Part shown: in pieces, positions 36,601 through 49,862 of the stretch
Layout: each line of letters opens with the position of its first letter
Position numbering within the stretch: the first letter of the stretch is position 1
NCBI RefSeq assembly: GCF_040712315.1
Contig: NC_134016.1
Span: 8,469,282-8,533,281 of the forward strand
Reading direction: 5' to 3'
DNA length: 64,000 nt
Source of the DNA: Castanea sativa
Lineage: Eukaryota > Streptophyta > Magnoliopsida > Fagales > Fagaceae
Notes under the pieces: model-generated
Database searches by the model: none
Told to the model about the DNA's origin: nothing
Seen by the model: only the letters and a program-made list of their open reading frames with translations
Made by a program: the position numbers and the translations under genes

Positions 36601-37528
36601 CAACCAAAAAATCCAGGATTTTGTAGCTAACCTTTGACTACAAACCACTAAAGTATAGGAGTTTTTATAAAATGCTTATTTTATTAAACAAAATCCTCCC
36701 AACCAATGCTTGGAGAAGGATCTCTTTTGGAAAAGAAATCTGCTTTTAGCAGCAGGCAGCCATTCTATATAATCTTCACCATTTATTTTCAGGTGCGCCC
36801 TTTAAACAGCTCCCCAACCTTCAAAAGCATCATAAATGGAAGCTGTATGTTGGAATATCCGCTATTCTTGCTGATTTAGCATTCAAATAGTCCCTAAATC
36901 CTTACATAAAAGGAAGTTGTCATTTCTTAGCTTCAATGGTTTTCCCCTTGTGAAAACATCACTCATTTATGGGTGTCTGCATATAATCTGTTTTTAAGAA
37001 GCACTTCGTGGACCCTTTTGACCACTAAAGAAGGAGCTTTAATAATCAATAGTTCCAATTCAATGAATTTTATTAGCTGTAAAAAAATCAATAGTTACAT
37101 TTTAAGAAGTCCCATCCTATATTGTGCCAAAAATTTTATCCTCCTGAGATACTAGGAGCCTCATGTTTCTGGTCAGACAATCCAAAGTTTTGCATATTTT
37201 GTAATGAGTCCAATGTGTACAGTGTACTATAGGGGTATAGGTGTATAGGTGATTAGGTGTTATTCATGTAATCTTATAGTAATTTTTGTAAAGAATCAAG
37301 AGGTGTGTAGCTAGTTAGTTAGTTACAAGATTAGCTAGTTAGTTGTAAGATTGCAAATGGTGGAGCCAAGTTAGTTACAAGTTGTTAGTTGGTTATTTTT
37401 TCCAATAATCCTTGCAAGTAACTTAAGCCAATATTCTCACTTTTGTCTCTTAGATTCCCTCCTCTCTTTTCACTTCCTCTTTGAAGGTGCCTACCTCAAA
37501 ATAAGTCAATCCAACGGGTTCATTACAT
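33626..37528. other. Non-coding DNA shared with unit 1
   Basis: This is paralogous to 10322-13825. About 35240-35810 occurs only in this copy. A poly-A tract lies near 36248-36268. Nothing here resembles a gene. Confidence 0.55.
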
Positions 37529-37543
37529 GATATTTTCTACTCT

Positions 37544-39025
37544 GCCCTTGAAATATTTGGGCCTTCCATTAGGTGCAAAATTTAAGGATTTATCTGTTTG
37601 GAATCCTATTCTAGAGAGAATGGAGAGGAGATTAGCAGCTTGGAAGAGAATGTATTTATCTAAAAGGGGTAAGGTGACACTCATTAAAAGCTCACTCTCA
37701 TCTATACCTACATACTTTCTTTCCCTTCTTCCTTTACCGGGTAAGGTAGCATAGCGTATGGAGAAATTATAGAGAGATTTTTTGTGGAATGGGATTGGTG
37801 GTGAACCTAAAATACATTTAGTTAATTGGGCCAAGGTATGTAGGCCATTGCAGGTTGGGGGGTTGGGTATAAGATGGTTCGGAAACTTTAATTCTGCCTT
37901 GCTAGGAAAATGGTTGTGGAGGTATGGCATGGAGACTGATGCTTCATGGAGGAGGGTTATCGAGGCAAAATATATGAACATTTGGGGTGGTTGGTGTACG
38001 AAAAGGTGACAAGTCCTTATAGGGTCTGCCTGTGGAGATACATTAGAAGTGGCTGGTTGAACTTCTCTAAACTTCTAGTTTATGATGTGGGGGATGGTAC
38101 TAGAGTGAAATTTTGGAAGCATGTGTGGTGTGGGGATTATACTTTACAAGAGGCCTTTTCGGAGCTTTATTGTCTTAAAAGGTCTAAGGATTCCTTGGTG
38201 GCTGAAGCTATAAATTGGTCTGCTGAGAGGTTTCACTGGAATGTGCAATTTCGTCGTTCACCACAAGATTGGGAAGAAGAAGCCTTTGATCGGTTTATGG
38301 GGTTGGTCTATTCTTCGTCAGTGCAGGGGTTTGGCCCAGATAAGGTTTGTTGGAAGCCTGCAAGGAATAGAGGTTTTGAGGTTAGAGGTTATTATAGCTC
38401 CTTCTACCCTCTTACTCTTGTTTCCTTTCCATGGAGAATGATATGGCAATTGAAGGCTCCTCCAAGGGTGGCTTTCTTTTCTTGGTCTGCTTCCTTAGGT
38501 AAGATCTTAACAATAGACAACCTTCGTAAAAGACGAGTGATAGCACTTGATTGGTGCTATATGTGTAAGAGGTGTGGGGAGTCGGTGGATCATTTTCTAC
38601 TTCATTGCTCCATAGCTTGGGAGTTGTGGTCTTTGGTTTTTTGCTTGTTTGGTATTCAATGGGTTATGACTCATACTGTTCTAGAGTTGTTTGAGGCTTG
38701 GCAAGGAAAATTTGCGCGACATCGTCACATTGATGTTTGGAAATTAGTGCCTCATTGCTTGATTTGGTGCATTTGGCGTGAAAGGAATGCTAGAAGTTTT
38801 GAGGGTTGTGAACGTTCTTTGCTAGAGCTTAAGTCTTTTTTCTTACACACTCTTTTTGAATGGAGTGTGGTCTTTTCCCATTTTTCTTGTTTTTCATTCT
38901 CTATTTTTCTTGACTGTTGTTCTTCTGTTTCCTGATTTGTGCCCCCATAGTACATCCCCAATGTACTCGGCTTGGCAATTTTTCTATTATTAATAATATT
39001 CTTACATTATTTATCCAAAAAAAAA
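37544..39025 (+). mobile_element. 5'-truncated LINE with 15-bp target duplication
   Basis: It is flanked by GATATTTTCTACTCT at 37529-37543 and 39026-39040 and ends in a short A tail (AAAAAAAAA). It carries only the end of ORF2: the tail of the reverse transcriptase ([26 protein letters not shown]), GGLGIRWFGNFNSALLGKWL, then the zf-RVT zinc region (PPRVAFFSWSASLGKILT, WCYMCKRCGESVDHFLLHC). A stop near 37753 and a frame change near 37980 break it. Unit 1 has the single uninterrupted target sequence (about 14535), so insertion followed the segmental duplication. Confidence 0.9.
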
Positions 39026-39781
39026 GATATTTTCTACTCTTTTTGTCAATTCTTTGGAAAATTCAAAAGGAAAAAATGCAAGACATCATCAGCAAAACAT
39101 CAGATAGCAAGGCCCAATTTCTTGACTGTTGGTGAAATTTAAACCTTACTTATGTCTAGTGCCCGATATCAAAATTGTAGATAAGTATTCCACTCTCAAA
39201 ACAAAAAGTTGAGGTGATATGGTTGACCTTGTTTAGGGTCCTTCCACCATTAGAATGTCAAGCTTCATTTGATTGAAACAGAGCCTCAATGTAGTTGCAC
39301 AATCTATGATACAAAATTATGCGCTCTTCAGTATTTCTTCAATGAATTCCCATATAATGGAGTCACACCAGTGTGCTTCGGAGACACAATCTTCTTGTGA
39401 TTTTCCATGCTAACTCTTGATGATAAAGAATTCTATCAGCTATTTTTGTGACTCTTACAATGATGCTTGAGCTTCAGCATCTGATTTCTCTGCCTTTCAA
39501 GAGTGACTCTACTTTGGGCCTTTGGCGGTCAAGTCTATATGTATTAAAAAAAATACCATATTGCTTCTTTTTGTCATGTCTTCCGTCTGATACATGGGAA
39601 ACTTCAGGAATGAAATGACCCAAATTTATAAAAAAAATTTGATTGGATGCATTAATTAATATTATCATTTTACTCTTTAGTTCAGTATAGTATTTTATGT
39701 TTTTTTATCCAGACATATTTGCATGGACTGTAAATCCTGAAATGAGTTTACCATGTGCTTCAAGCATGAAATTATTTGTAC

Positions 39782-39783
<2 letters not shown>

Positions 39784-39840
<57 letters not shown>

Positions 39841-39842
39841 AT
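39784..39842. repeat. TA/TG dinucleotide microsatellite
   Basis: A run of TATATA followed by about 20 TG units and ATGTATGTATATAT. The same locus in unit 1 (about 15285-15300) has only CTATATATATGTATTA, so the run expanded in unit 2. Confidence 0.9.
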
Positions 39843-40017
39843 ATTCCCATTTTGTATTATTTGATGCCAACCTTGAACTATTTTGGTGGAAGGGATACAT
39901 GTTAGAGGGCTAGCTGAGCTTGAAGCCATTTTTGGTAGACAGGATTTGGGTTAGTATAAATGTATACAGGCATAATGAAGATTGTGAATATGTTAACAAC
40001 GTAATAATTTTGGTTTA

Positions 40018-40331
40018 GTCCCGTTGTGCATCCTTTGGTGTATTTGGAAGGAGCGGAACCGGAGGACTTTTGAGGATTTGGATAGCTCTAGGGATCAGTT
40101 GCTTGCTTCTTTTTGTGGAACTCTTTTTGATTGGTCTCGGGCGTGGGGACTCACGTCTAGTGATTCCCTCCCTGCTTTTCTTTGTTCCCTTCTCCTTTTG
40201 TAATTTCTTTGTTGTTTGGTTTTCTCTCTTGTTTCTCTTTGTTTTCTTTTTCTTGTATTTCTGGGTTGCTTTGTGTTTTTCAGGCAGAGAGTAACCTTCG
40301 TATATATATCATTCTTACTTATCAAAAAAAA
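40018..40331 (+). mobile_element. Second 5'-truncated LINE (314 bp) with 14-bp target duplication
   Basis: It is flanked by ATAATTTTGGTTTA at 40004-40017 and 40332-40345 and ends with TATCAAAAAAAA. The only coding part is the extreme end of an ORF2 (WCIWKERNRRTF-like, then SFCGTLFDWSRAWG). Unit 1 has one uninterrupted copy of the target near 15460. Confidence 0.85.
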
Positions 40332-40535
40332 ATAATTTTGGTTTAATAGAATTCACTGAAGGTAACAAACTTTTTATTATATTAATATTGAAAAAAGATC
40401 AAAAACCAGGTTACACTAGATGTCTATCCCTGGAGCAACAAGAGCATAAAAAAAAATTTAAAAAAAAAAGACAGAATATACAAAGCTAATAGTATCTCAA
40501 AGAAGGAATCTAGGATCCCCTCAATAGAAAATGCC

Positions 40536-41560
40536 ATAGATGATGAAGTCCATTCATAAGGAGTCCTCAGCAGATAATACTACTTCAACTTCCCCACACT
40601 TGACTCCATTCCCTCAAAGCAACGAGCATTGAGCTCTCCCCAAAGACACCACATGAGACACAAGGGAGCTGCTTGCCAAATCCCACCAACCCTATACCTT
40701 ACTATCCACCCTCTCCAACATGCAAGCAAATCATACACTGACTTAGGCCATGCCCAGGAGACACCAAAGATACCAAACAACATAGACTACTTCTTACAAA
40801 TATAACACCACTTCATAACAACGATGCCCCTATCTTAAATTATCAATTGTTAAGACCCACCCTAGAGCCGCACCATGAAAAGAGAGCCACTCTCAGTGGA
40901 ACCCGAACTTTCCAAATGCTTCTCCACGGAAACACTGCACTCCCCCCCTCCCCCTCTTCCAAAACCTTATAGAAGCTCCTCACTTGAAAGCTTGTAGAGG
41001 GCGAAGGTGTTCACACCAATTCACCTACCTCCCCAAGTCTAACCTTAGTGTCATAAAGATCCTCTAACAACTGGATCACAGATTCCACTTCCCAGTCTTG
41101 TATTGCTCGATTTAACACAGGATTCCAAGAACACTGACCTCGAAGAATCTCCATATAACCTACCATTGTGCCTTTATTGTTTCTCCCAATTAAAAATAAA
41201 TGGGGATGTCCCTCCTTAAAGTAGTCTCCACTCTACCCCCCCCCCCCCAAAGACAGCATCCATAATGCCTGAAACGCACTTTAGTACCATAGAAATCCAC
41301 ATTAAATTATCCCAACCACGCCTAATATGCTTCCACAACCCCACCCCATTTGGCCCCCACACCTCACCTGTACACCAGTACCCTCCATTGACGCCATATT
41401 TAGATTTTATAAACTGTCTCCTTAATGATGTAACTTCAATTTCATAGCACCATAGCCACTTACCTAAGAGAGCCTGATTAGATATCATCATCTTCTTTAT
41501 CCCCAAACCCCCATGGCACATAAGTGCACTACAAGTATTCCAATTGGGGAACAACCTATT
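40536..41560 (-). pseudogene. LINE 3'-region remnant (unit 2 copy)
   Basis: The paralogue of the remnant at 15490-16695. Recognisable parts are LLACWRGWIVRYRVGGIWQA and LGKWLWCYEIE ... RRQFIKSKYGVNGGYW. The zf-RVT section is further decayed here, with a missing stretch near 40790. Confidence 0.7.
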
Positions 41561-44500
41561 TATGAAGATGAAATCTTCCTTGTTAGAGTCTTCCTGTAAG
41601 TTGCATCAACTCTGTTGCCAATTTTTAATATTTGTAGCAAATTTTTTTATCTTTTTAATCCTCTGGACGATTTTCATCACCTTGGTATTTGATTTAAGTG
41701 CTTTCTGCAGTAATAACAGTGAGATAAAAAGTTGCTTTATTTTGACAGCATATGTAATCACGGTTGTAGTTGAAAATGTGTGATTGATGAATTTCAATTA
41801 TTTACGTCTTAAATCTTGTTCTATGCATAACAACACTACACCAATGGCAATGGAAAACATGACATTTGGGTTGTAAAGGTAAGTTATTCATTTTCTTGTC
41901 TTTGTGTTTATGGTTTAATCTTCATGACAAAGGTTTCAAGGCATGAGTTCTGGATCCTAAGTTATGGAATGTAAACACTGTTTTCAATTTGTCTGGGTTT
42001 AGTTTACTTGGTTTATATAAAAATGTAGACTGAGCTTCTCAAGATAAAAGGGCCTCCTTTTTTTTTTTTTTTTTTTTTTTTAATTTGATTTCCTTTGAAA
42101 GTTTCCTGAAAAAATACATGAATAATTGGTTGGGCTGCCGTGTTTTTACTTTTATTTTTCCTATTTGTTTTTCTTTATTCTTAAAGCTTCTGCCTACATT
42201 GTAGGTAGAATCTACGAGGATTATCAACTTCTGATTGCCACATCAATTTGCAAGATCTTCATAAATATTTTGCATCACTTTTGGAGTAACACATTTTGTT
42301 ACAGTATATGGATGGATACTCTCCAACTTCCTGTGCCAATGCCATTGCAAGACATATGTATGACCACTGTGTTGGCATGAACTCAATGCTAAATTATGCT
42401 AATTTGGATTAAATATTACATCTATATAGTTTCTTTTGCTGTAATCATTTTCAGTAACTCTTGAAAATAGCATGCAAATCCATATTATTTATGAGATGTA
42501 TTTTGAGGAAGTCATATAGGCGAGATTTGAGTTCTCGGGGTATTCCGTTTATTTACCTTTATCACATGTGGTCCAGTTCAATCATTGGCATTGTTCATAT
42601 CATGTCTAATTCAACCGGGAAATTCAAAGCACCTTTCCTTTGGATGTAGTTAATGTAGTGTAAACTGTGTTACCGGATTCACCGGCTAAGAGAGAAAAAA
42701 TCTGCACTGAATCACCATTTCAGCATCAAGTTTTAGATACTTTCTATAGGACGCTTGGGTGAATGGCTATGTTGCTTCTACCCCCATGCATATAATATGA
42801 GAAATAAAATTCACAGTTGGTTAATATATATGCATCATGTGTAGACTGGGTGACGTATATGCTTGGTTAGAGAAAAATGCTTATATGGGTATTAAAGAAA
42901 CTTTCACGAATGTGGCCTTAGAGAAAATACTCACTAAAATTTAAATGCACGTTGAGTATACTATTGGTGTGATGGTGTGCACAAAAGGGTGAGATCAAAT
43001 TAGGAAGTGAAATTTAAGTACAATGGCCAAGTCACACTTTGAAACCTATCTGTGAAATTTCAATAAGGCTTAGTTTATTTGGATCAAGAATGCATGTTGA
43101 CTTAGTCTGGTAGTTTAGCATTATAGTGTGATCAAATGAGAGATGAAAGTATAAAAGATGAGCACGTCACTCAAATCCCTTGCTGGTTACATGGCTTTTC
43201 TCATGTGAGGAAGAAGACCAAATTTATGTACAATGGCCACTTAAGCTGGGTTTTTCACTAAAACTTTCATTCATTCTTGTCTCTCTCTTTTTCTTTTTTT
43301 GGATAGATATGCTATAATTTTAATGTATGACATCCACTCTATGATAATTGTTCTTTATAATTAGATATATTGATGACGGAAGACTTTATTAATTAAGCTA
43401 ACTGAAATCTACTTCTTAATTGCACCATTCTTCTCTCTTTCTAGTTCTTCCTGACATGAATTTCCTTGTGAATTTCTGTAATCTCTTTTTCTACCAATTT
43501 CAATTCCAAATTTTATTTATTTCACTCATTTTGCTCGACCTTACAAGAAGTGTTTGTAACTAAAGTACTAAACAAAAATATAGGACTCCCTCCTCTTCCA
43601 GGATTATACTAATTTTTTAAGTTTTTTATTATAATCATTTTCTATGAATTAGATGGGAAAAATAATTAATTAGACTCTTCCCAAGCAACTATTTCTTTAA
43701 AAAAATTCTAAATTAATGGAAAAAAAACAATTCTTAAATAAATATTAAAAATAACTAACTAACTAACTAAAAAGGTTGGTAAAACAACAAAAGTAACAGA
43801 TCATACTCAATACTTAAAATAAAAGGTAAAATATTATTTTGATTCCAAAACTTTACTAAAAGTTTGTTTTTCATCTCTAAACTTTAAAAAGTTCTTCTTT
43901 CATCTTTTAATTTTGTAAAGAGATTTTTTTAATAGTTTAAAGACAAAAATAAGGATAAAAAAAATAAACTTTTGGTAAAGTTTAAGGAAAAAAAAACATT
44001 TTAAATAGTTTAGGGACAAAAAACCAAATTTTCAATTATTTTAGTACGAAAAACGAACTTTTTAAAGTTTAAGGATAAAAGACAAAATTTTGGTAAATGT
44101 TACAGATCAAAATATTAGTATACAATATATATATATGCAAGTGTACGCTTACAACTCATACAGCCGACGACTCATAGTAATAGTATTTAATTAAAACGGC
44201 GTCATTTCATTTAAAGACACTTTAAGACACGTGTTTAACAACGACGCTGTTTTTGTGTAAAGAAGATTGATATGAGATATAGTCTTCCTTATCTTCTTTC
44301 AATAGTTAGATAAAGCAACTCATATCATTCTCAAGTTCTCCTTTTCGGTTAAAAAAAATATCTTGAGCAAAAAGTGAGAAATAAGTTCACACCTTTATAG
44401 TTTGAGAATTGATCAGTCAAAATTGTACCACACACAGGAGTAGACCAAACAAACTTGCATTTTTGGAAATTATGCAGTTTATTTTTGTACAAGAAAATTA

Positions 44501-44631
44501 GAGCCAAATTATCTTTCAACTTGTCACAAATATTTTCTTAATAGGGCAAGACAAGCATAGAGAAATTCAAGTGCGTAGTTAGTTAAACTGCTTTATAATC
44601 ACAATTGAACATACCAAATAGAATGTGCTTA
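41561..44631. other. Non-coding DNA shared with unit 1
   Basis: This is collinear with 16696-19565. It includes a poly-T run near 42060-42081 and about 140 bases (42520-42660) not seen in unit 1. From about 44330 to 44631 the minus strand reads as the 3' flank of the F-box family, comparable to 10322-10700. No gene is supported. Confidence 0.5.
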
Positions 44632-45189
44632 TTACCTCGATATTGCATTGAAAAATGGTTCTCCTTTTGCTATATCCGTAAGAGAAGAAAAGTTGGGAAT
44701 ATAGTGAAAACCTTGGAAGGAAAATAATTTTTCAATCCTATAAAACTTTAATCTTGGGTCCGCTGGACTGAAAGAAACTGATAACAAGATGTCACCATTG
44801 TGGCATAACCCTAGGATTTGTGAAATGGGCTCAAAACACCTCGGTTTCCCTACCGCGAATTCAATATTGTATGCCTTAGTCCAAGATGCTTGGAAACCAT
44901 AATCCTTCCTTACCCATATATGAAAGCACCATCTATCGTTGCTAGGATCTTCACCAATGGCAAGACAACCCCCAAACACCCCAAGATTGATCCCCCCACT
45001 TCAGCCACATAGACTGCTTCATCTCCAGGGGTGGTGGAACCATTCGAAAACACTCATCCTCCACATCAAAGGAACATATAAACTGAGTTATATGAGGGGA
45101 TATTACAACCCAAAGAATAATCCCATTGAGAAAAACATTTGTTGTTGTGTCACCGTGCACATCATCACCAACATTAACCCTCTTCCAAA

Positions 45190-45523
45190 TGAAAAGCAAA
45201 GTAATGCAAAGAAGAAAGAGTAAAACGAAAACAGAGAAGGATTGAAGAAAGAATTTGATGAAGAGAATATCTGTTATTCTTTTTTACTTGATTCAGATAC
45301 AAGCCCCAATATATAACTATAACCACCTCTGAGAGTGTGGAACAAACCTAACCAACTCTAATTCAATGCTACCAGACCTTGACACATGTACATAAACAGT
45401 AACAGACTCCACCTTACTCAACTACACTATGCTACCTGTAGTTTTACCTATTTCATCTAAACTACAAGTCGTTTATCAACAGCTGTGTCAACAAGTTTAT
45501 CAGCATCAGCATAGGCCTTCACA
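45190..45523 (-). repeat. copia 3' LTR (334 bp)
   Basis: A direct repeat of 49863-50211, about 15 bases shorter because of a gap near its internal end (GTGTCAACAAG region). Confidence 0.95.
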
Positions 45524-45579
45524 TCCCCCCTCAAATTGAGGCGAGGAACTCCCATCAGTTTGTGAGCAAGATCAAGAAA

Positions 45580-48500
45580 TCATGGAGAAGAGAGAGTTGT
45601 GTTAAAAACATCAACTAGCTGATCAAGAGAGGAGATGAAATTAACCTTCAATTCCTTACCAAGAACCTTCTCTCTAATATAATGATAATCAACCTCAATA
45701 TGCTTGTTACTAGCATGAAAAATAGGATTGGAAGCCAAAGCCAAGGCAGACACATTATCACACCAAAGCATTGGAGGCAAGGACAAGAAAACACCCAAAT
45801 CTTTAAGGATCATCCTAATCCAACTCAACTCAGCAGCAGTGGTAGCTAAAGCCCCATACTCTGCCTCAGTAGAAGATCTAGCCACAATAAGCTATTTCTT
45901 AGCAAACCAAGTAATAGTAGAGTTACCCAAGAACACCACCATACTAGTAATAGACTTTCTATCAAGAGAATCCCCAGCCTAGTTAGCATCACAATAAGCT
46001 GAAAGGACCAAAGAACCAGCCTGAAAATGAATACCATGATGCAATGTACCCTTGAGATATCTAAGAACTCTCTTAGCTGCCACTAAGTGATGGTGAGTAG
46101 GATGGCTCATAAATTGACATACCTGCTAGACAGAGAAGGCTAAATCAGGCCTGGTAAAAGTTAAATATTGCAAACCACCAACCATGCTCCTAAAAATAGT
46201 AGGATCAAGAAGTAGAGAGCTAGTCTAAGAGCTGACATGAACTGTAGGAGAGCATGGAGTAAGGCAAGGCTTACAGTCCAATATATTGAACTTGATGAGC
46301 AAATCCAAAGCATACTTGGATTGTTGCATAACTAATTTTTGAGAAGTATACTTAATCTCAAGACCAAGAAAGTAAGCAAGAGGTCCAAGATCTTTTAAGT
46401 CAAAAACAACAAGAAGTCTTGAAACAAGATGATCAATGAAAGGAAGACTATTACCAGTAATAATGATGTCATCCACATAAAGGAGGAGATAAACCACAAA
46501 TGATCCTTGATGCAGAATAAACAAGTTACAATCTGCAGAAGAAGCTTGGAAGCCAATATGGAAGAGCTGAGATGTAAAACTGTCAAACCAGGCCCTAGGT
46601 GCCCATTTGAGACCATTAATGGCCTTATGCAGTTTACAAACATGATCAGGATGGTCAGAATCTACATAACCTGGGGGTTGAGACATAAAAACCTCTTCTT
46701 AAAGCACTCCATGAAGAAAAGCATTGGACACATCCAACTACTTTAAACCCCAATGATACTGAACAGCCAATGCCAAGATAATCCTAACAGTGGCAGGCTT
46801 GACAACAGGACTAAGGGTCTCCTCATAGTCCAATCCATATTGCTGCAAAAATCCCTTAGCAACAAGCCTTGCTTTATACATAGCAATGGATCCATCACTG
46901 CCCCTCTTAATCTTGTACACCCATTTACAATGAACCACATTCTTACCAAAAGGAAGAGGGACTAAAGACCAAGTGCTTTAAAAGAGAATTATATTCAGAA
47001 TCCATAGCCTCAACCCAGTGTGGAAACCTGGAAGCAATATGAAATGTAGGAGGCTCTTCTTGAAGATAATTTCTCACAACTGCATAGGCTTTGGGCTTGA
47101 AAATGCCATGTTTGGATCTGATAAGCATGACATGAGTGTTTGGAAGGGAAGAAGAAGTAGATGGAACAACTGGAGTTAGGGACTCAACTGTGAACTCAGA
47201 TGGGGATTCAATTGGACCCGAGAAAGAAACAAGACTAGAGGAAGGTAAAGTACATCAACTGAAGTGGCAGGGACATCAAAAGACTCACTAGACACAAGAA
47301 AAGAGGAAATGACAGAAGGGAAAGCTTCAGAGACAGCAGATAAAGAAGAAGTGGAAGAACTAGACAAAAGAGTAGAGATCTAAAGGTCCAAAGGAGGATT
47401 GGCAGAAGAATATGTACTGGAAGAATCAGATAAGATTGTAGAAAGAGTAGGGAATTCAGATTCATTGAAGATAACATGGGCAGCGATATAAACCTTACGA
47501 GCATTAGGATCAAAACAAATATACCCTTTGGATAAAGGAGGATATCCTAAGAAAATGCATTGAGTGGACTTAGGCTGAAGCTTGTGATCAGTAGAGGGCT
47601 TGAGAAGTGGAAAGCAAGCACAACCGAAAGCAAGCACAACCAAAAGCCTTCAAAGAAGTCAAAGAAGGAAGAGGGAAGCCTATTGATCAAATAAATGGCA
47701 ATACTAAAAGCATAAAACCAATAAGTAGAAGGAAGATTTGACTGATAAAGCATTGAAAGACCACTTTCAAAAATGTGCTTATGTTACCTTTCAGCAACAC
47801 CATTTTGTTGAGGTGTATAAGGACATGACAACTGATGTTGAATGCCATGATCCAAATAAAAAGACTTAAACTAATTACTAATATAGTCACCCCCACCATC
47901 AGTCCTAAGTGTTTTGATTTTAGATTCAAATTGATTCTCAACAAGAGCTTTAAAATGCAAAAAAACAGTAAACACTTCAGATTTATGTTTAAGAAGAAAC
48001 AACCAGGTGAATCTACTGAAGTCATCAACAAAAATGACATAGTATTTATAACCAAAAACAGAAATAACAGGAGTAGGGCCCCAAACATCACTGTGAACAA
48101 GTTGTAAAGGAGAAGTACTAGACATAACAGGCTGTGGAAAGGAAAGTTTGTGCAGCTTAGCACTTATACAAGATTTACATTGAGAACAAATGTTATCATG
48201 TATAGAAATTTTAACATTGTTATTGAAAGAAGATAAGGCAGAGTGAAGAAGCTTAGAGCAAGGATGACCAAGTCTTTGATGCCACAACATTGCTTCATTG
48301 GAAATAGGAGCATTAACAGAAGACTTGAAAGCAAGAGATGAAGTAATAGCAAAATCAGCAGTGAGTTGTGAAGAAAATGGAATGGGATACACACCATCCT
48401 TACTCATGCCTTGATAAAGAACCTTCCCCATAGCCAAGGCCACAATAAAAAACTGATTGGCATCAAAATAACAAAAGGCGTTGTTTTGTAAACAAAGTTT

Positions 48501-49842
48501 GGGGACAGATAATAGATTTGAAGCTAAATCAGGGACCCTAAGGATATTATCTAAACGAAAACAATGAGAAGGTCTTTGAAGCTTACTATTACCAACATGA
48601 GTCATAGACAACTCTTGCCCATTGCCAACAGTAACAGTTTCATGACCAACAACTTGAGATTTCAAGGAAAGCTGAGAGAGATCAAGTGTAACATGATCAG
48701 AACAACCTGTATCAGTAAGCCAACTTGATGCATTTGTTGAAATAGAATTAGCAATTGCTGCCATAGAACTAGCTGCCATAGATGCTAGCTTGGCATTAGC
48801 ATGCCTGCCTTGATAGGCAAAATTCATGCGATGATAGCAGTCCAAAACAATATGACCATTCTTGCCACAAATTTGACAAGTAGGTCTTGAAGTCTGAGAT
48901 TGACTTTGAGACTGAAATGAAGGAAAACCAAAACCACTCTTATGCTGAGATTGTGGTTGAAAACCAAGAAATTAAGAGAAAACATTTGCATTTCCAGGAG
49001 ATGACCATTATTAAATCCAAAATTGGGACCAAAATTATTGAATCCTCTACCATGACCCCTCTGATTGTCATTTCTGCCTCTACCACTATTATTATTCTAA
49101 TTAAATACACCCTGAAGGATCATAGCCATAGTTGTATCCCTAGCTATATCCCTAGTTTCATATTTCTTCTTAAGAGCCCTCTCTTCAGCATTCAACAAAG
49201 TATTCAATTCTTCTATAGTAACCACATCATTACGAGTCCTTATTGCAGAACAGAATGCACTATATTCATTTGGTAATGCTTCTAAAACGAAGTGTATAAG
49301 CTCTTCTTCATCAATGAAAACAGCAACAGAACTCAATCTATCCCTAGCTTCTTTAATTCTTTGAAAGAAATAATCCAAGCTTTCAGGACTTTTCTTAATA
49401 CTTAGTAATTCATTCCTCAAACTCAAAACATGAGAACGAGATACAGAAGAAAACCTCTTTTCAAGCAAATTCTAGACTCCCTTTGCAGATTTTTGACCCA
49501 CAGTGATAGATAGAACTGATGGTGAGAGAGTGGAATTGATGAAGGTGAAGAGAGCCTGCTCTCTGCTTACTCTAGATTTGGCTCTCTCGTGAAATTTCCC
49601 GAACTATCTTTCAAGAAAGGATTTGGAGCTACACATGAGTCTTCAAGAAAACCAATCATACCATAAGCTTCAAGAATCACAACAATTTGATGTTTCCACA
49701 CAATATAATTGGTGAAATCTAGCTTCACCGTCATCATACTTGACATATTTGACAAGAGTAGTAACAATGGATTCATCAAAGGACTTGTGGTAGTAGTGGT
49801 GGAAGGAGTTGTTGAAGAACTAGAGCTTGGAGCAGAAGCCAT
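45580..49842 (-). pseudogene. copia gag-pol polyprotein, degenerate
   Basis: It starts at the ATG whose complement is 49840-49842 (MASAPSSSS). The order matches copia. Gag (LDFTNYIVWKHQIV, LSSVAVFIDEEELIHF) is followed by a CCHC knuckle (CQICGKNGHIVLDC, about 48870), protease (WLTDTGCSDHVT), pre-integrase (LWHQRLGHPCS) and integrase (LVHSDVWGP, YVIFVDDFSR, LRTDGGGDY, ending at a stop near 47868; PQQNGVAER follows). Reverse transcriptase ([34 protein letters not shown]) and RNase H (SSTEAEYGALATTAAEL, HIEVDYHYIRE) come last. Nonsense codons interrupt the integrase (two near 47870 and 47790) and the start of the reverse transcriptase core (near 46735, before LDVSNAF); gag is frameshifted near 49560. 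It cannot make a functional polyprotein. Confidence 0.9.
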
Positions 49843-49849
49843 TAATGGT

Positions 49850-49862
49850 GGCTCTGATACCA
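49850..49862 (-). other. copia primer-binding site
   Basis: The minus strand reads TGGTATCAGAGCC directly after the 5' LTR terminal CA, matching the 3' end of plant initiator Met-tRNA. Confidence 0.9.

Noticed and set aside
39720..39930. Histidine/threonine-rich peptide on the minus strand
   Set aside because: It is a translation of the TG microsatellite.
40095..40325. Arg/Lys-rich minus-strand ORF
   Set aside because: It is the antisense of the 3' end of the 314-bp LINE insertion.
47380..48397. Leu/Phe-rich minus-strand ORFs resembling membrane proteins
   Set aside because: They are alternative frames of the copia pol gene and not membrane proteins.
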